DNA of 64,000 bases from an uncultured Christensenella sp. (lineage in GTDB: Bacteria > Bacillota > Clostridia > Christensenellales > Borkfalkiaceae): positions 123,968-187,967 of the forward strand of contig CAJUGI010000002.1 of NCBI GenBank assembly GCA_910586065.1, written 5' to 3'. Numbering within the stretch: position 1 is the first letter of the stretch; every line of letters begins with the position of its first letter. The notes under the pieces were generated by a model. It was not told where the DNA came from. It was given only the letters and a program-made list of their open reading frames with translations, and did no database searches. The translations under genes and the position numbers were made by a program. Positions 53,165 to 61,044 of the stretch are shown in pieces.

Positions 53165-55176
53165 TGAAAACTTATCTTAAAACGCTTATACGCACGTTTA
53201 AAAAGCATATAACGCGGTTTCTGTCTATCATTTTTATGGTGCTTGTTTCCGTGGGGTTCATTTCGGGAATAGGTTCTTCCACCGATAAAATTAATTTTTC
53301 CCTTTCGGACCATTACGCTTTGAAAAACGTGAGCGACTTTATAATAAAATGCACGAACGAAGACGGGTTTTCCGACGGGCAGATTGCAAAAGTAAAGGAT
53401 ATGTATGGGGCAACCAATGTAAACGCGGGTATGTCGTTTGACGTGGACGTTAAAATAAACGGTAATTCGCGCCTTACAAGACTGTATTTCGTCGATTTTA
53501 ACGATTGGACCGTGAATATGCCGGAAATAACGGCTGGCGATGCCCCTGCGGACAAGACAGAAATTTATTCCGAAGCCGCCGACAATATGATAGTCGGGGT
53601 TGAAACCGGCACGGAAGTAGTGCTTGACTTTGCCGATATTTTAAAGCAGCTTGCCGCTGAAAACGGAACCGAAATCGACGGCGTTATGGAAAGTATGCTG
53701 GGCAGGCTTAAAACGGTTACGCTTAAAGTAAGCGGAGTAATTCAAAGCCCTTTAACGTTTGCAAAAGACGGCGAACCCAGTTACAAGAATCCGGAAGATA
53801 CCAAGGTTCCCGACAATATTACCGACGCGAATAAATTGATTACGCTCAAAAATATCCTTTATGTTTCAAAGGACGTTATTCCCACCTATAAGGATATTAT
53901 GTCGTTTCTCTCCCCGAACCCGTTGATAAACTCGGGTGATTTATATGTGGCTCTTCCAAACCGCAAAACGTTTAACGCTTTTGACAAACGTTACGACAAG
54001 TATATCGAAACCGAAAAACAGAATATATTAACTGCGCTAGGCGGTCTGGAAACGGATGCGGAAGGTCAGGCTTTATCCGTAGAGGCGTCAGAGGAAAACG
54101 ACAATTACAGGTTTATAACGCTAAAGGATAATTACAGTTTTTGTTCGCTTCATTCTTACGGTCAAAAGGTAAAAGGTATAGGCGTAGTATTAATGGTTGC
54201 ATTCATTTTTGTAACCGCCCTTGTAGTGCTTTCTACAATGACAAGACTTCTGGAAGAGGAGCGCGGGCAGATAGCGTGTCTCAAAACTCTGGGATATTCG
54301 GCGCCTAAAATTATTTTTAAATATATTTTGTTTGCTATGCTTGGTACGGGAATAGGCGGCGCCGGCGCATACTTCGTTGGGTTGGGGCTTGCCTATCTTG
54401 TGTGCGGCGCGTTCAGTTTCAGCTTTGCAATGCCTCCCATATCTTCGCACGTGGCGCTCGGCTTCTTCCTCATAACTTTTTTTGTAATCGTTGCCGTCAC
54501 GCTGTTCAGCACGCTGGTTGCGGGGCTGCATATGACGCGTGAAAAACCTGCAAATCTACTGCGTCCCAAGCCTCCCAAAGCCGGCAAAAAAGTATTTTTG
54601 GAAAGAATTCCTTTAATATGGAACGCTCTTTCTTTCAAATACAAATCCACAATGCGCAACGTATTAAGATATAAAAGCAGATTTTTTATGACGGTTATTT
54701 CAGTCGGCGTTTCTATGGCTTTGGTGCTTGCCGGACTGGGACTTCTGGATTTGTGTCTTTTCGGCGGACTCGATTCGCCTACGGTTATGGCAATCGCGCT
54801 TGTTGTTGTGGCGTTTGCCGGACTTTTGACTATGGTGGTTATCTACACGCTTACCAACATCAATATAAGCGAACGGAATAAGGAACTGGCTACATTGCAG
54901 GTTCTCGGATATCACAACAAAGAGATAGCCGGCTACATATACCGTGAAATTTACATCGATACGGCGGCGGGAATAGTGCTCGGTTATCCGCTTTCTCTTC
55001 TCATAATGTGGCTCGTGTTCAGCGTTATGGCGGTCGGTTCTATCGGCGGGGTAACGTGGTTCTGGTGGCTGATAGCGCCCGTAATCGTGCTTTTCTTCAC
55101 TTTTTTGGTTACTTTGGTTCTGCGCCGCAAAATAATCGGCATAAATATGAACGAGAGTTTAAAGGCTAACGAGTAG
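53164..55176 (+). CDS. FtsX-like ABC permease
   Basis: A 670-residue permease. One helix near residues 17-40 is followed by a large extracellular domain (about 45-335), then paired FtsX/MacB modules: helices near 340-365 with LLEEERGQIACLKTLGYSAPKI (split), about 385-450, and a second set at about 510-660 with NISERNKELATLQVLGYHNKEI. The two LGY elements are the coupling helices that contact the ATPase. The ATG at 53164 is used (TAATG overlap with the ATPase stop codon). The extracellular domain is Asp- and Asn-rich, with no motif I recognise. Confidence 0.9.
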   Translation: MKTYLKTLIRTFKKHITRFLSIIFMVLVSVGFISGIGSSTDKINFSLSDHYALKNVSDFIIKCTNEDGFSDGQIAKVKDMYGATNVNAGMSFDVDVKINGNSRLTRLYFVDFNDWTVNMPEITAGDAPADKTEIYSEAADNMIVGVETGTEVVLDFADILKQLAAENGTEIDGVMESMLGRLKTVTLKVSGVIQSPLTFAKDGEPSYKNPEDTKVPDNITDANKLITLKNILYVSKDVIPTYKDIMSFLSPNPLINSGDLYVALPNRKTFNAFDKRYDKYIETEKQNILTALGGLETDAEGQALSVEASEENDNYRFITLKDNYSFCSLHSYGQKVKGIGVVLMVAFIFVTALVVLSTMTRLLEEERGQIACLKTLGYSAPKIIFKYILFAMLGTGIGGAGAYFVGLGLAYLVCGAFSFSFAMPPISSHVALGFFLITFFVIVAVTLFSTLVAGLHMTREKPANLLRPKPPKAGKKVFLERIPLIWNALSFKYKSTMRNVLRYKSRFFMTVISVGVSMALVLAGLGLLDLCLFGGLDSPTVMAIALVVVAFAGLLTMVVIYTLTNINISERNKELATLQVLGYHNKEIAGYIYREIYIDTAAGIVLGYPLSLLIMWLVFSVMAVGSIGGVTWFWWLIAPVIVLFFTFLVTLVLRRKIIGINMNESLKANE

Positions 55177-55297
55177 CCTGATACGGCGCGTTTTAAAAAA
55201 ATATTTATAAAAAAATGCCTTAATATGTTTACTTTTGAGTTTTTTTCGGTTATAATATAACAAACCATATTTTATTAAAATAAGGAGGGCGTAAAAT

Positions 55298-55903
55298 ATG
55301 TTGATGGTAGATTGGATTGCGCTCGGCATAATATTCGTTTTTGCGGCAATCGGCGCACTCATAGGGTTCGGCAGGGGATTAAAATTCCTTACCGGCGGAA
55401 TTTTCGGTATAATAATTTCGGTTGTGCTCTGCTACATATTCGGCAGTATGATTCTGGGCGTTCCTTTTGTAAACGATTTGCTTACTAAGCTTGCCGAGTC
55501 GATTGGCGGCTGGAGTATTGTGGTTACCGTTATATATTATGTTGTTCTTTTTATACTCTTCACGTTAATAAGAATTCTCATAGTTAAAATAATCAGAAAA
55601 GTTGCCGAAGCGGACGTTCTTATTATGAAAATAATAAACAAAGTTTTCGGTGCAATTCTTATGGCGGCTTTCGGCGTTCTTCTCGGAATGCTTGCTTTGC
55701 AGATTATTTATTGGGTGCAGGCGAATCCCGATTCGCTTGGAGATATATACGTAAACTGGATGATGAATGCGGAAACCGGCGACCCGAGCGCAATAGTTGG
55801 CGCACTGTATGTAAACAATCCCCTTTCGGCTTTGGCAGATTATTTCACTCAGATAGTTGAAATGATTAAAGGCGGAGTAGAAGGCGCGGCGTTGGTTCTT
55901 TAA
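55298..55903 (+). CDS. CvpA-family membrane protein
   Basis: A 201-residue protein with four membrane helices in the CvpA arrangement: VDWIALGIIFVFAAIGALIGFGRG at the N-terminus (a Gly-rich first helix), FLTGGIFGIIISVVLCYIFG, WSIVVTVIYYVVLFILFTLI and AILMAAFGVLLGMLALQIIYW. After about 165 there is a polar C-terminal tail. CvpA was first linked to colicin V production; the family is now connected with envelope stability. A candidate promoter (TTTACT 55228-55233, TATAAT 55251-55256) and AAGGAGGG precede it. The gene stands alone. Confidence 0.75.
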   Translation: MLMVDWIALGIIFVFAAIGALIGFGRGLKFLTGGIFGIIISVVLCYIFGSMILGVPFVNDLLTKLAESIGGWSIVVTVIYYVVLFILFTLIRILIVKIIRKVAEADVLIMKIINKVFGAILMAAFGVLLGMLALQIIYWVQANPDSLGDIYVNWMMNAETGDPSAIVGALYVNNPLSALADYFTQIVEMIKGGVEGAALVL

Positions 55904-55925
55904 TTTAAAACTTATATAAACTTTT

Positions 55926-55954
55926 GCGGCGGGCAATTTTAAATTGCCCGCCGC
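55926..55954 (+). terminator. hairpin between cvpA-like and ylmC-like genes
   Basis: The perfect 14-bp arms GCGGCGGGCAATTT and AAATTGCCCGCCGC (55926-55939 with 55941-55954) are separated by one T. No T run follows, so termination may be weak. It directly precedes the next gene. Confidence 0.55.
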
Positions 55955-55970
55955 ATATATTATATAGAAT

Positions 55971-56339
55971 ATGGAAACAACTTTCGGTGAAATAAAACAA
56001 AAAGACGTAATAAATCTTATAAACGGCGCGCATCTCGGCAGGGTGTGCAACATAACCTTTTCCTTCCCCGAAAATAAAGTGATTGGCTTTACGGTAACGG
56101 GGTGCCGCGGTTTTAAATTTTCAAAGCAGGAAATTTTTTTACCTATAAATTGTATTGTAAAAATCGGGCAGGATGCGGTTCTTGTAAAATTCGGCAAGGA
56201 GGAGGAAGGACCTCCGCCCCATAAGCCGCCCAAGGGTTGTCCCCCGCCGAATTGCTGTCCGCCCGAATTCCCTCCGTGTCCGCCTCAAAATAATTGCCGC
56301 CCCGGCGGAGGCAGACGCAGTTACGACGAATACGAATAA
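55971..56339 (+). CDS. ylmC: YlmC/YmxH-family PRC-barrel protein with Pro/Cys-rich tail
   Basis: A 122-residue protein. Residues 1-80 form the PRC-barrel of the YlmC/YmxH family (FGEIKQKDVINLINGAHLGRV, split; LPINCIVKIGQDAVLVKF), a group often listed with sporulation proteins. The remaining 40 residues are an unusual tail of proline, cysteine and asparagine (PPKGCPPPNCCPPEFPPC), followed by RPGGGRR and an acidic end. Family members normally stop near residue 80-85. The Cys spacing suggests disulfides or metal binding (inference). There is no ribosome binding site, and AT-rich DNA starts right after the previous hairpin. Confidence 0.75.
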   Translation: METTFGEIKQKDVINLINGAHLGRVCNITFSFPENKVIGFTVTGCRGFKFSKQEIFLPINCIVKIGQDAVLVKFGKEEEGPPPHKPPKGCPPPNCCPPEFPPCPPQNNCRPGGGRRSYDEYE

Positions 56340-56354
56340 AAATTATATAAATTA

Positions 56355-56390
56355 GGCGCCCCTTAAGGTTAAGGGGCGCCGTTTATTTTT
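56355..56390 (+). terminator. terminator after the ylmC-like gene
   Basis: The stem GGCGCCCCTTA/TAAGGGGCGCC (56355-56365 with 56370-56380) is followed by GTTTATTTTT. It lies between convergent genes. Confidence 0.75.
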
Positions 56391-56408
56391 AAGGCGGGTT
56401 CAACTATC

Positions 56409-56786
56409 TTATAAAATATTTTCCCATCTCAAACGGTAAGCGTCGGGCAGATTTTTTGAAATTTCCTTTAATACTTCCACGTTTGCCAGTGCAAGGTCGT
56501 AATTTTTGGTATAAATAAGCGCGCACGCCTCGTTCAGCCAATAATCTATATAAGAAATATCGTTGTGCGGCACAAGCATATGCAGTTTGCTTTTTTTATC
56601 TTCCCAAACGGCGCGCACGGCGTAACCGTCGTCGCGGGTGGCTGTTTCATTTTCTATTTTATCGTAAAGCGTGTTCAGGGCAACCGAAAAATCGTCAAAC
56701 TGATTTCCGAGATACCATTCCGCAAAGATAAAAAGTCCTACGCACAATAATATTGCCGCAAGAGTATAGCAAATGGCCTTTACCAC
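56409..56786 (-). CDS. DUF4363 family protein
   Basis: A 125-residue protein with one N-terminal membrane helix (ICYTLAAILLCVGLFIFAEWYLG, residues 5-27) and an extracellular helical domain with Trp-rich positions (AVRAVWEDKKSKLHMLVPHNDI and SYIDYWLNEACALIYTK, split here). This is the DUF4363 pattern. It overlaps the end of the DUF421 gene by 7 nt. DUF421-DUF4363 pairs recur in Bacillota, so the two probably work together in the membrane. No function is known. Confidence 0.78.
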   Translation of the reverse strand: MVKAICYTLAAILLCVGLFIFAEWYLGNQFDDFSVALNTLYDKIENETATRDDGYAVRAVWEDKKSKLHMLVPHNDISYIDYWLNEACALIYTKNYDLALANVEVLKEISKNLPDAYRLRWENIL

Positions 56787-57454
56787 TGTCCCTTTACCTC
56801 CGTATTTAAAATTTTATATTTCTCTCCGCGTTTTTGAAAGTAAACGCGCCCTTCTCCGTTTATTGTCATGGCAACAACTTCCTTAGGCTTTGCGTTCTGC
56901 TCTTTCAAAAATGCGTTAAGCCGCTCCTTGTCAAAGCCGCACCTTTCAAGATTCTGGTTGTCGGGTTTCCCGCGGTCGATAAGCATAAGCGGCAGAGAGG
57001 TGGACGCTATTTCCTCTTTCGGCAAAGCTGAAAAGGAACCGTTAGATTCGAAAAGTCCGTAATATACGTCGTCTAAATTAAAGTAACCGGCAACGCGCAT
57101 GCTTTCCACAAGGTCGCTTACGTCCATATTGTTTTTCTTTAACTGAAATTCGTCAATGCCGTTTTTGTTTATCACAACCGAAGGTTTTCCGCTGATTACC
57201 GTCTTTGCCGGCTTAAACCAAAGACTTAAAAGCCACATAATTTCGTGCAGAATAAATATTGTGACAATCGCGATTATACCGTATAAAAGAGGAATCGATG
57301 TGTCCGCCATGGGTATGCAGGCAAGTTCTGCGATTAACAGCGAAATAACAAACTCGAAAGGCTGCATTTCACCTACCTGACTTTTACCCATTAATCTCAT
57401 AATAAGTAATAGCGTAATAAAAATAATCGCCGTGCGAATTAATATCAGTGCCAT
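56780..57454 (-). CDS. DUF421 (YetF-type) membrane protein
   Basis: A 224-residue protein with three N-terminal helices (ALILIRTAIIFITLLLIMRL, FEFVISLLIAELACIPM, LLYGIIAIVTIFILHEIMWL), then a cytoplasmic part starting ISGKPSVVINKNGIDEFQLKKNN (split) and MRVAGYFNLDDVYYGLFESNG. RLMGKSQVGEMQPFEFVI is the DUF421 hallmark. YetF-type proteins form dimers in spore-forming bacteria. The start at 57454 (MALILIRT) is preferred over a codon 79 residues upstream, which lies in the folC promoter. It is paired with DUF4363. Confidence 0.85.
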   Translation of the reverse strand: MALILIRTAIIFITLLLIMRLMGKSQVGEMQPFEFVISLLIAELACIPMADTSIPLLYGIIAIVTIFILHEIMWLLSLWFKPAKTVISGKPSVVINKNGIDEFQLKKNNMDVSDLVESMRVAGYFNLDDVYYGLFESNGSFSALPKEEIASTSLPLMLIDRGKPDNQNLERCGFDKERLNAFLKEQNAKPKEVVAMTINGEGRVYFQKRGEKYKILNTEVKGQW

Positions 57455-57488
57455 AAAATAAGTATTCTCAAAAATTTTTACAATATTC

Positions 57489-57517
57489 TTGAAAATCCTT
57501 ATGCGCCGTGCTATAAT
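57489..57517 (+). promoter_or_regulatory. promoter of the folate operon
   Basis: TTGAAA (57489-57494) and TATAAT (57512-57517) are spaced by 17 bp. Transcription should start near 57524, leaving a leader of about 28 nt, too short for a riboswitch. Confidence 0.75.
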
Positions 57518-57551
57518 GTATAAGTCGAAATTTCGGATTTTTGGAGCAGTT

Positions 57552-58760
57552 ATGAATGCAATAGCCGCGGTTAAACAGCTGTATACAAGGGGCTTAAAAA
57601 CGGGAACGGAACGTACTGTTGCAATTTTGAACGCACTGCAAAATCCCGATAAAGATTTAAAAATAATCCATGTTGCGGGAACCAACGGCAAAGGCTCCGT
57701 AAGCGAGTATATAACGCAAATTCTTCTGGCGGCGGGGAAAACCGTCGGTACGTTTCAGTCGCCCGCCGTATACGGTTATTTCGAGCAGTTCCGTATTAAC
57801 GGCTCGCCGATAGCGGAAGAGGAGCTTGAAAGAGCTTTCAGCGCGGCGCTTGTTTACGCCGGCGGGTGCGGGGCAACCGGTTTTGAAGCGGAAACCGCGG
57901 GCGCGATTCTCGCATTTAAAACCGCGGGGGTGGAATACGCCGTAATCGAGTGCGGGATGGGCGGATTAAACGACGCAACTAACGCCGTTTCAAAAAAGGA
58001 ACTTGCGGTAATAACTTCAATCGGGTTGGAGCATACCGCATATCTCGGAAAAACGCTTAAAGAAATCTGCGTGCAGAAAGCGGGCGTAATCAAAGACTGC
58101 CCCGCGGTGATAAGCGCCCTCCAACCGGATGAAGTAAAGGCGTACTTTAGTGGTAAGAACGTGGTTTTTGCCGATAAACCTATAAAAATAATAAAGAGCG
58201 ACTTAAACGGACAAACCTTTTTGTACGGTGAAAATCAGTTTGATATTACTATGGCGGGCACGGCTCAACCATATAACGCGGCTTGCGCGATAGAAACGGC
58301 AAAACTGCTCGGCATCGGTCACGGCGCAATATTTGCGGGGCTTAAAGCGGCAAAACTTTCGGGGCGCGCCGAGATAATCCAAACAAATGGCGCGCGTTAC
58401 GTTTTGGACGGCGCTCATAATCCGCCTGCAATGTCCGAGCTTGCAAAATTACTCAGGCAAAATTTTAAAAAAGAACAAACGGCAATGATTTTCGGCTGTC
58501 TTGCCGACAAGGACGTATTGGGCAACGTAAGCGCTATTGCGGGTACGGTTGCGGAAATAATTGCCGTTCGTCCCGATAACTCACGCGGAGCGGAGCTGAA
58601 AGAAATTGTTTCCGCCTGCAAAAAACACTTTAAAAATACTCGTTCGGCGGCGAGCGTTTCTCTTGCCCTCGATGAAACGAAAGATTATAAAAACGTAATA
58701 ATCTGCGGTACTTTCACAATATTGACGGAGGCAAAACAATGGATAGAGAAAAGGTTATAA
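57552..58760 (+). CDS. folC: folylpolyglutamate/dihydrofolate synthase
   Basis: A 402-residue Mur-ligase-fold enzyme that adds glutamate to dihydropteroate or folates. The ATP loop is HVAGTNGKGSVSEY (about 37-50). GTFQSPAVYGYFEQFRING, ECGMGGLNDATNAV, SIGLEHTAYLG and VLDGAHNPPA are standard. The start at 57552 is supported by GGAG just upstream; 21 residues further upstream in frame are not conserved. It is the first gene of a compact operon and overlaps folE by 22 nt. Whether it has both FolC activities cannot be read. Confidence 0.94.
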   Translation: MNAIAAVKQLYTRGLKTGTERTVAILNALQNPDKDLKIIHVAGTNGKGSVSEYITQILLAAGKTVGTFQSPAVYGYFEQFRINGSPIAEEELERAFSAALVYAGGCGATGFEAETAGAILAFKTAGVEYAVIECGMGGLNDATNAVSKKELAVITSIGLEHTAYLGKTLKEICVQKAGVIKDCPAVISALQPDEVKAYFSGKNVVFADKPIKIIKSDLNGQTFLYGENQFDITMAGTAQPYNAACAIETAKLLGIGHGAIFAGLKAAKLSGRAEIIQTNGARYVLDGAHNPPAMSELAKLLRQNFKKEQTAMIFGCLADKDVLGNVSAIAGTVAEIIAVRPDNSRGAELKEIVSACKKHFKNTRSAASVSLALDETKDYKNVIICGTFTILTEAKQWIEKRL

Positions 58761-59263
58761 AAGCTCTGGGCGAGGACGTCTCGTGCGAAGGGTTAAAGGA
58801 CACTCCGCGCCGTGTTGCAGACGCATATGCCGAACTGTTGTCCGGCACGGACAAGACTGCGGAAGAGGAACTTTCCCGCACTTTTGCCGCGGACAGGGGC
58901 GGCGTCGTTATTGAAAAGGATATCTGGTTTTCTTCCGCTTGCGAACATCATTTAATGCCTTTCTTCGGCAAAATGCACATTGCGTATATCCCGCAGGGAA
59001 GAGTGGCGGGGCTTTCAAAACTTGCGCGTACCGTTGAAATATTTTCAAAGCGTCTGCAATTGCAGAAACGGCTCACTTCGCAGGTTGCCGAAGAAAATTT
59101 GCGTTGTTTGAAGCCCGAAGGGGTTTTCGTAATATGTGAAGCCGAACATACCTGTATGACGTGCCGCGGAATCAAAAAAGCCGGCAGTAAAACGGTGACT
59201 TATTGTGCAAAAGGCAATTTTCCGCAGGAATTGCGCGGTGAGGTTTTAGCGGCAATAAAATGA
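58739..59263 (+). CDS. folE: GTP cyclohydrolase I
   Basis: A 174-residue enzyme that turns GTP into 7,8-dihydroneopterin triphosphate, opening folate synthesis. EDVSCEGLKDTPRRVADAY is the family start. Zinc ligands are Cys and His in SACEHHLMPF and Cys in CMTCRGIK. The protein is compact, without the N-terminal extension of many homologs. It overlaps folC by 22 nt and folP by 4 nt (ATGA). The ribosome binding site GACGGAGG is within folC. Confidence 0.96.
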   Translation: MDREKVIKALGEDVSCEGLKDTPRRVADAYAELLSGTDKTAEEELSRTFAADRGGVVIEKDIWFSSACEHHLMPFFGKMHIAYIPQGRVAGLSKLARTVEIFSKRLQLQKRLTSQVAEENLRCLKPEGVFVICEAEHTCMTCRGIKKAGSKTVTYCAKGNFPQELRGEVLAAIK

Positions 59264-60036
59264 AGATAGGCAATAAAATTTTTGAAAATTACACTTATGT
59301 AATGGCGATAATCAACCTTACGCCGGACAGTTTCTGGCAAGAGAGCCGTAAGAGTGCGGACAACGTTCTCTTTGCCGTTGAAAAGGCAATACGTGACGGC
59401 GCCGCCGTAATAGACTTGGGCGCGCAGTCCACACGCCCCGGTTACGGTGAAGTAACCGCCGACGAAGAAATTTCCCGCCTTGAAAAACCGTTGCGGATGA
59501 TAAAAGAACGTTTTGACGTTCCGGTATCCGTGGATACTTATTATTCAAAGTGTGCGGCGGTTGCGTTGGAAACGGGCGCCGATATGATTAACGACGTGTG
59601 GGGACTGACTCACGACGGGGATATGGCGCAAATTATTGCTTGGCACAAGGCGTCGGCTTGTATAATGCATAACGCCGAATGTACATTATCGGGTGATATA
59701 TGGCACCCTATTATCGGGTTTTTACGAAACAGCGTTCGAATTGCGCTTGATTCGGGTATTGAAAGTGACAAAATTATTTTGGACGGCGGAATAGGTTTTG
59801 CTAAAAACAGAGAGCAGAACTGGGAACTTTTAAACGGTTACGATAAGCTTTACACCCTGGGATATCCCTTGCTTTTGGGCGCAAGCCGCAAGTCGATGTT
59901 CGGCGGCGAACCTGCGGACAGGCTTCCGCAAACGCTGCAGTCAACCCGCCTTGCGGCGCGGAAAAAGATATTGTTCGTGCGCGTTCACGACGTTAAAGAG
60001 AACGCGCAGGCAATACGTGAAGTTTATCAAAACTGA
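59260..60036 (+). CDS. folP: dihydropteroate synthase
   Basis: A 258-residue TIM barrel that condenses p-aminobenzoate with hydroxymethyl-dihydropterin pyrophosphate. The pyrophosphate loop is INLTPDSFWQESRKS, where most family members have an Asp-Gly-Gly instead of Gln-Glu-Ser. IDLGAQSTRPGY, VPVSVDTYYSK, MINDVWG, DGGIGFAKNREQNW and GASRKSMFG follow as expected. Coupled to folE by ATGA. The loop variation is seen in anaerobic Clostridia and might affect sulfonamide contact (inference). Confidence 0.93.
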   Translation: MKIGNKIFENYTYVMAIINLTPDSFWQESRKSADNVLFAVEKAIRDGAAVIDLGAQSTRPGYGEVTADEEISRLEKPLRMIKERFDVPVSVDTYYSKCAAVALETGADMINDVWGLTHDGDMAQIIAWHKASACIMHNAECTLSGDIWHPIIGFLRNSVRIALDSGIESDKIILDGGIGFAKNREQNWELLNGYDKLYTLGYPLLLGASRKSMFGGEPADRLPQTLQSTRLAARKKILFVRVHDVKENAQAIREVYQN

Positions 60037-60075
60037 AGCATATTCCTGCCCCAATACGCTAAATATAAGGAAAAT

Positions 60076-60870
60076 ATGGATAAAATAATAATTCGCGGAC
60101 TTACCGTAACGGCTTGCCACGGCGTGCACGGTTACGAAAAAATTACCCCGCAAAAATTTGTTTTCGATTGCGATTTGTACAAGGACTTGTCTGTCGCCGG
60201 GCAGACGGACGATTTGAACGATACCGTAAATTATTCCGCAGTGTGCAACGCAATTGCCGGGCTTACCGCAAACAACACGTTTAATTTAATCGAAAAACTC
60301 GCGTATGAAAGCGCTTACAAGATTTTGGAAAGCTTTCCCGTGTTAAAAGTTGGCGTAACCGTCTGCAAGCCCGAAGCGCCCGTAATGCACTCTTTCGGAA
60401 CAGTCGGCGTAACGGTAGAGGCTGAATGGACAACCTGCTTTCTGTCCCTCGGTTCAAGCGTGGGCGACAAAAAAAGTTATCTGGACAGGGCAATAGAAAA
60501 GCTTGAAAAAACCCGCGGAATACGTGTTGAAAAAGTTTCTTCGCACATTGAGACCGAGCCGTATGGCGGAGTTGCAAAAAATCGGTTTTTAAACTGCGCG
60601 GTTAAAATAAAAACCTATCTTACGCCTCGGAAATTGCTTGCGGAAATCAACCGCATAGAGGCGGAGTGCGAAAGGGTACGCCAAAAGCGCTGGGACGACA
60701 GAACGCTCGATATCGACATAATTTTTTACGGTAACGAGATTATAAACGACGATAATTTAACCGTTCCCCACCGCGAATATCAAATGCGCGATTTCGTGCT
60801 TATCCCTTTAAAAGAAATTGCACCCGATTTCGTTTGTCCGCTCAAAAAATGCAGAATAAGCGAACTTTGA
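60076..60870 (+). CDS. folBK: bifunctional FolB-FolK
   Basis: A 264-residue fusion. Residues 1-118 are dihydroneopterin aldolase (RGLTVTACHGVHGYEK, DLNDTVNYSAVCNAI, FNLIEKLAYESA). Residues 120-264 are 6-hydroxymethyl-7,8-dihydropterin pyrophosphokinase (LSLGSSVGDKKSYL, ETEPYGGVAKNRFLNCAV, RWDDRTLDIDIIFYG, VPHREYQMRDFVLIPL). FolB makes the substrate of FolK, so the fusion joins consecutive steps. It follows folP after 39 nt, with AAGG upstream. With folE, folP and folC this covers the path from GTP except the dephosphorylation step, and also needs p-aminobenzoate genes not seen here. Confidence 0.95.
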   Translation: MDKIIIRGLTVTACHGVHGYEKITPQKFVFDCDLYKDLSVAGQTDDLNDTVNYSAVCNAIAGLTANNTFNLIEKLAYESAYKILESFPVLKVGVTVCKPEAPVMHSFGTVGVTVEAEWTTCFLSLGSSVGDKKSYLDRAIEKLEKTRGIRVEKVSSHIETEPYGGVAKNRFLNCAVKIKTYLTPRKLLAEINRIEAECERVRQKRWDDRTLDIDIIFYGNEIINDDNLTVPHREYQMRDFVLIPLKEIAPDFVCPLKKCRISEL

Positions 60871-61044
60871 AAATAAATTGCAAAAAACGATGATTATTAA
60901 TTTTTATGTGCAATGTGCACAAAAATTTTTAAAAAATCTATACAAATAACAAACATTATGTTATAATATGGGCTAAGCTGAAAAGTATAGCGTTTGCATA
61001 GCGGCAATAAAAATAAACTTAAACCGCCGCAAAGAGGTAATGAA

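Noticed and set aside
57518..57551. THF riboswitch upstream of folC
   Set aside because: Only about 28 nt lie between the promoter start and the ribosome binding site, too short for this riboswitch class.
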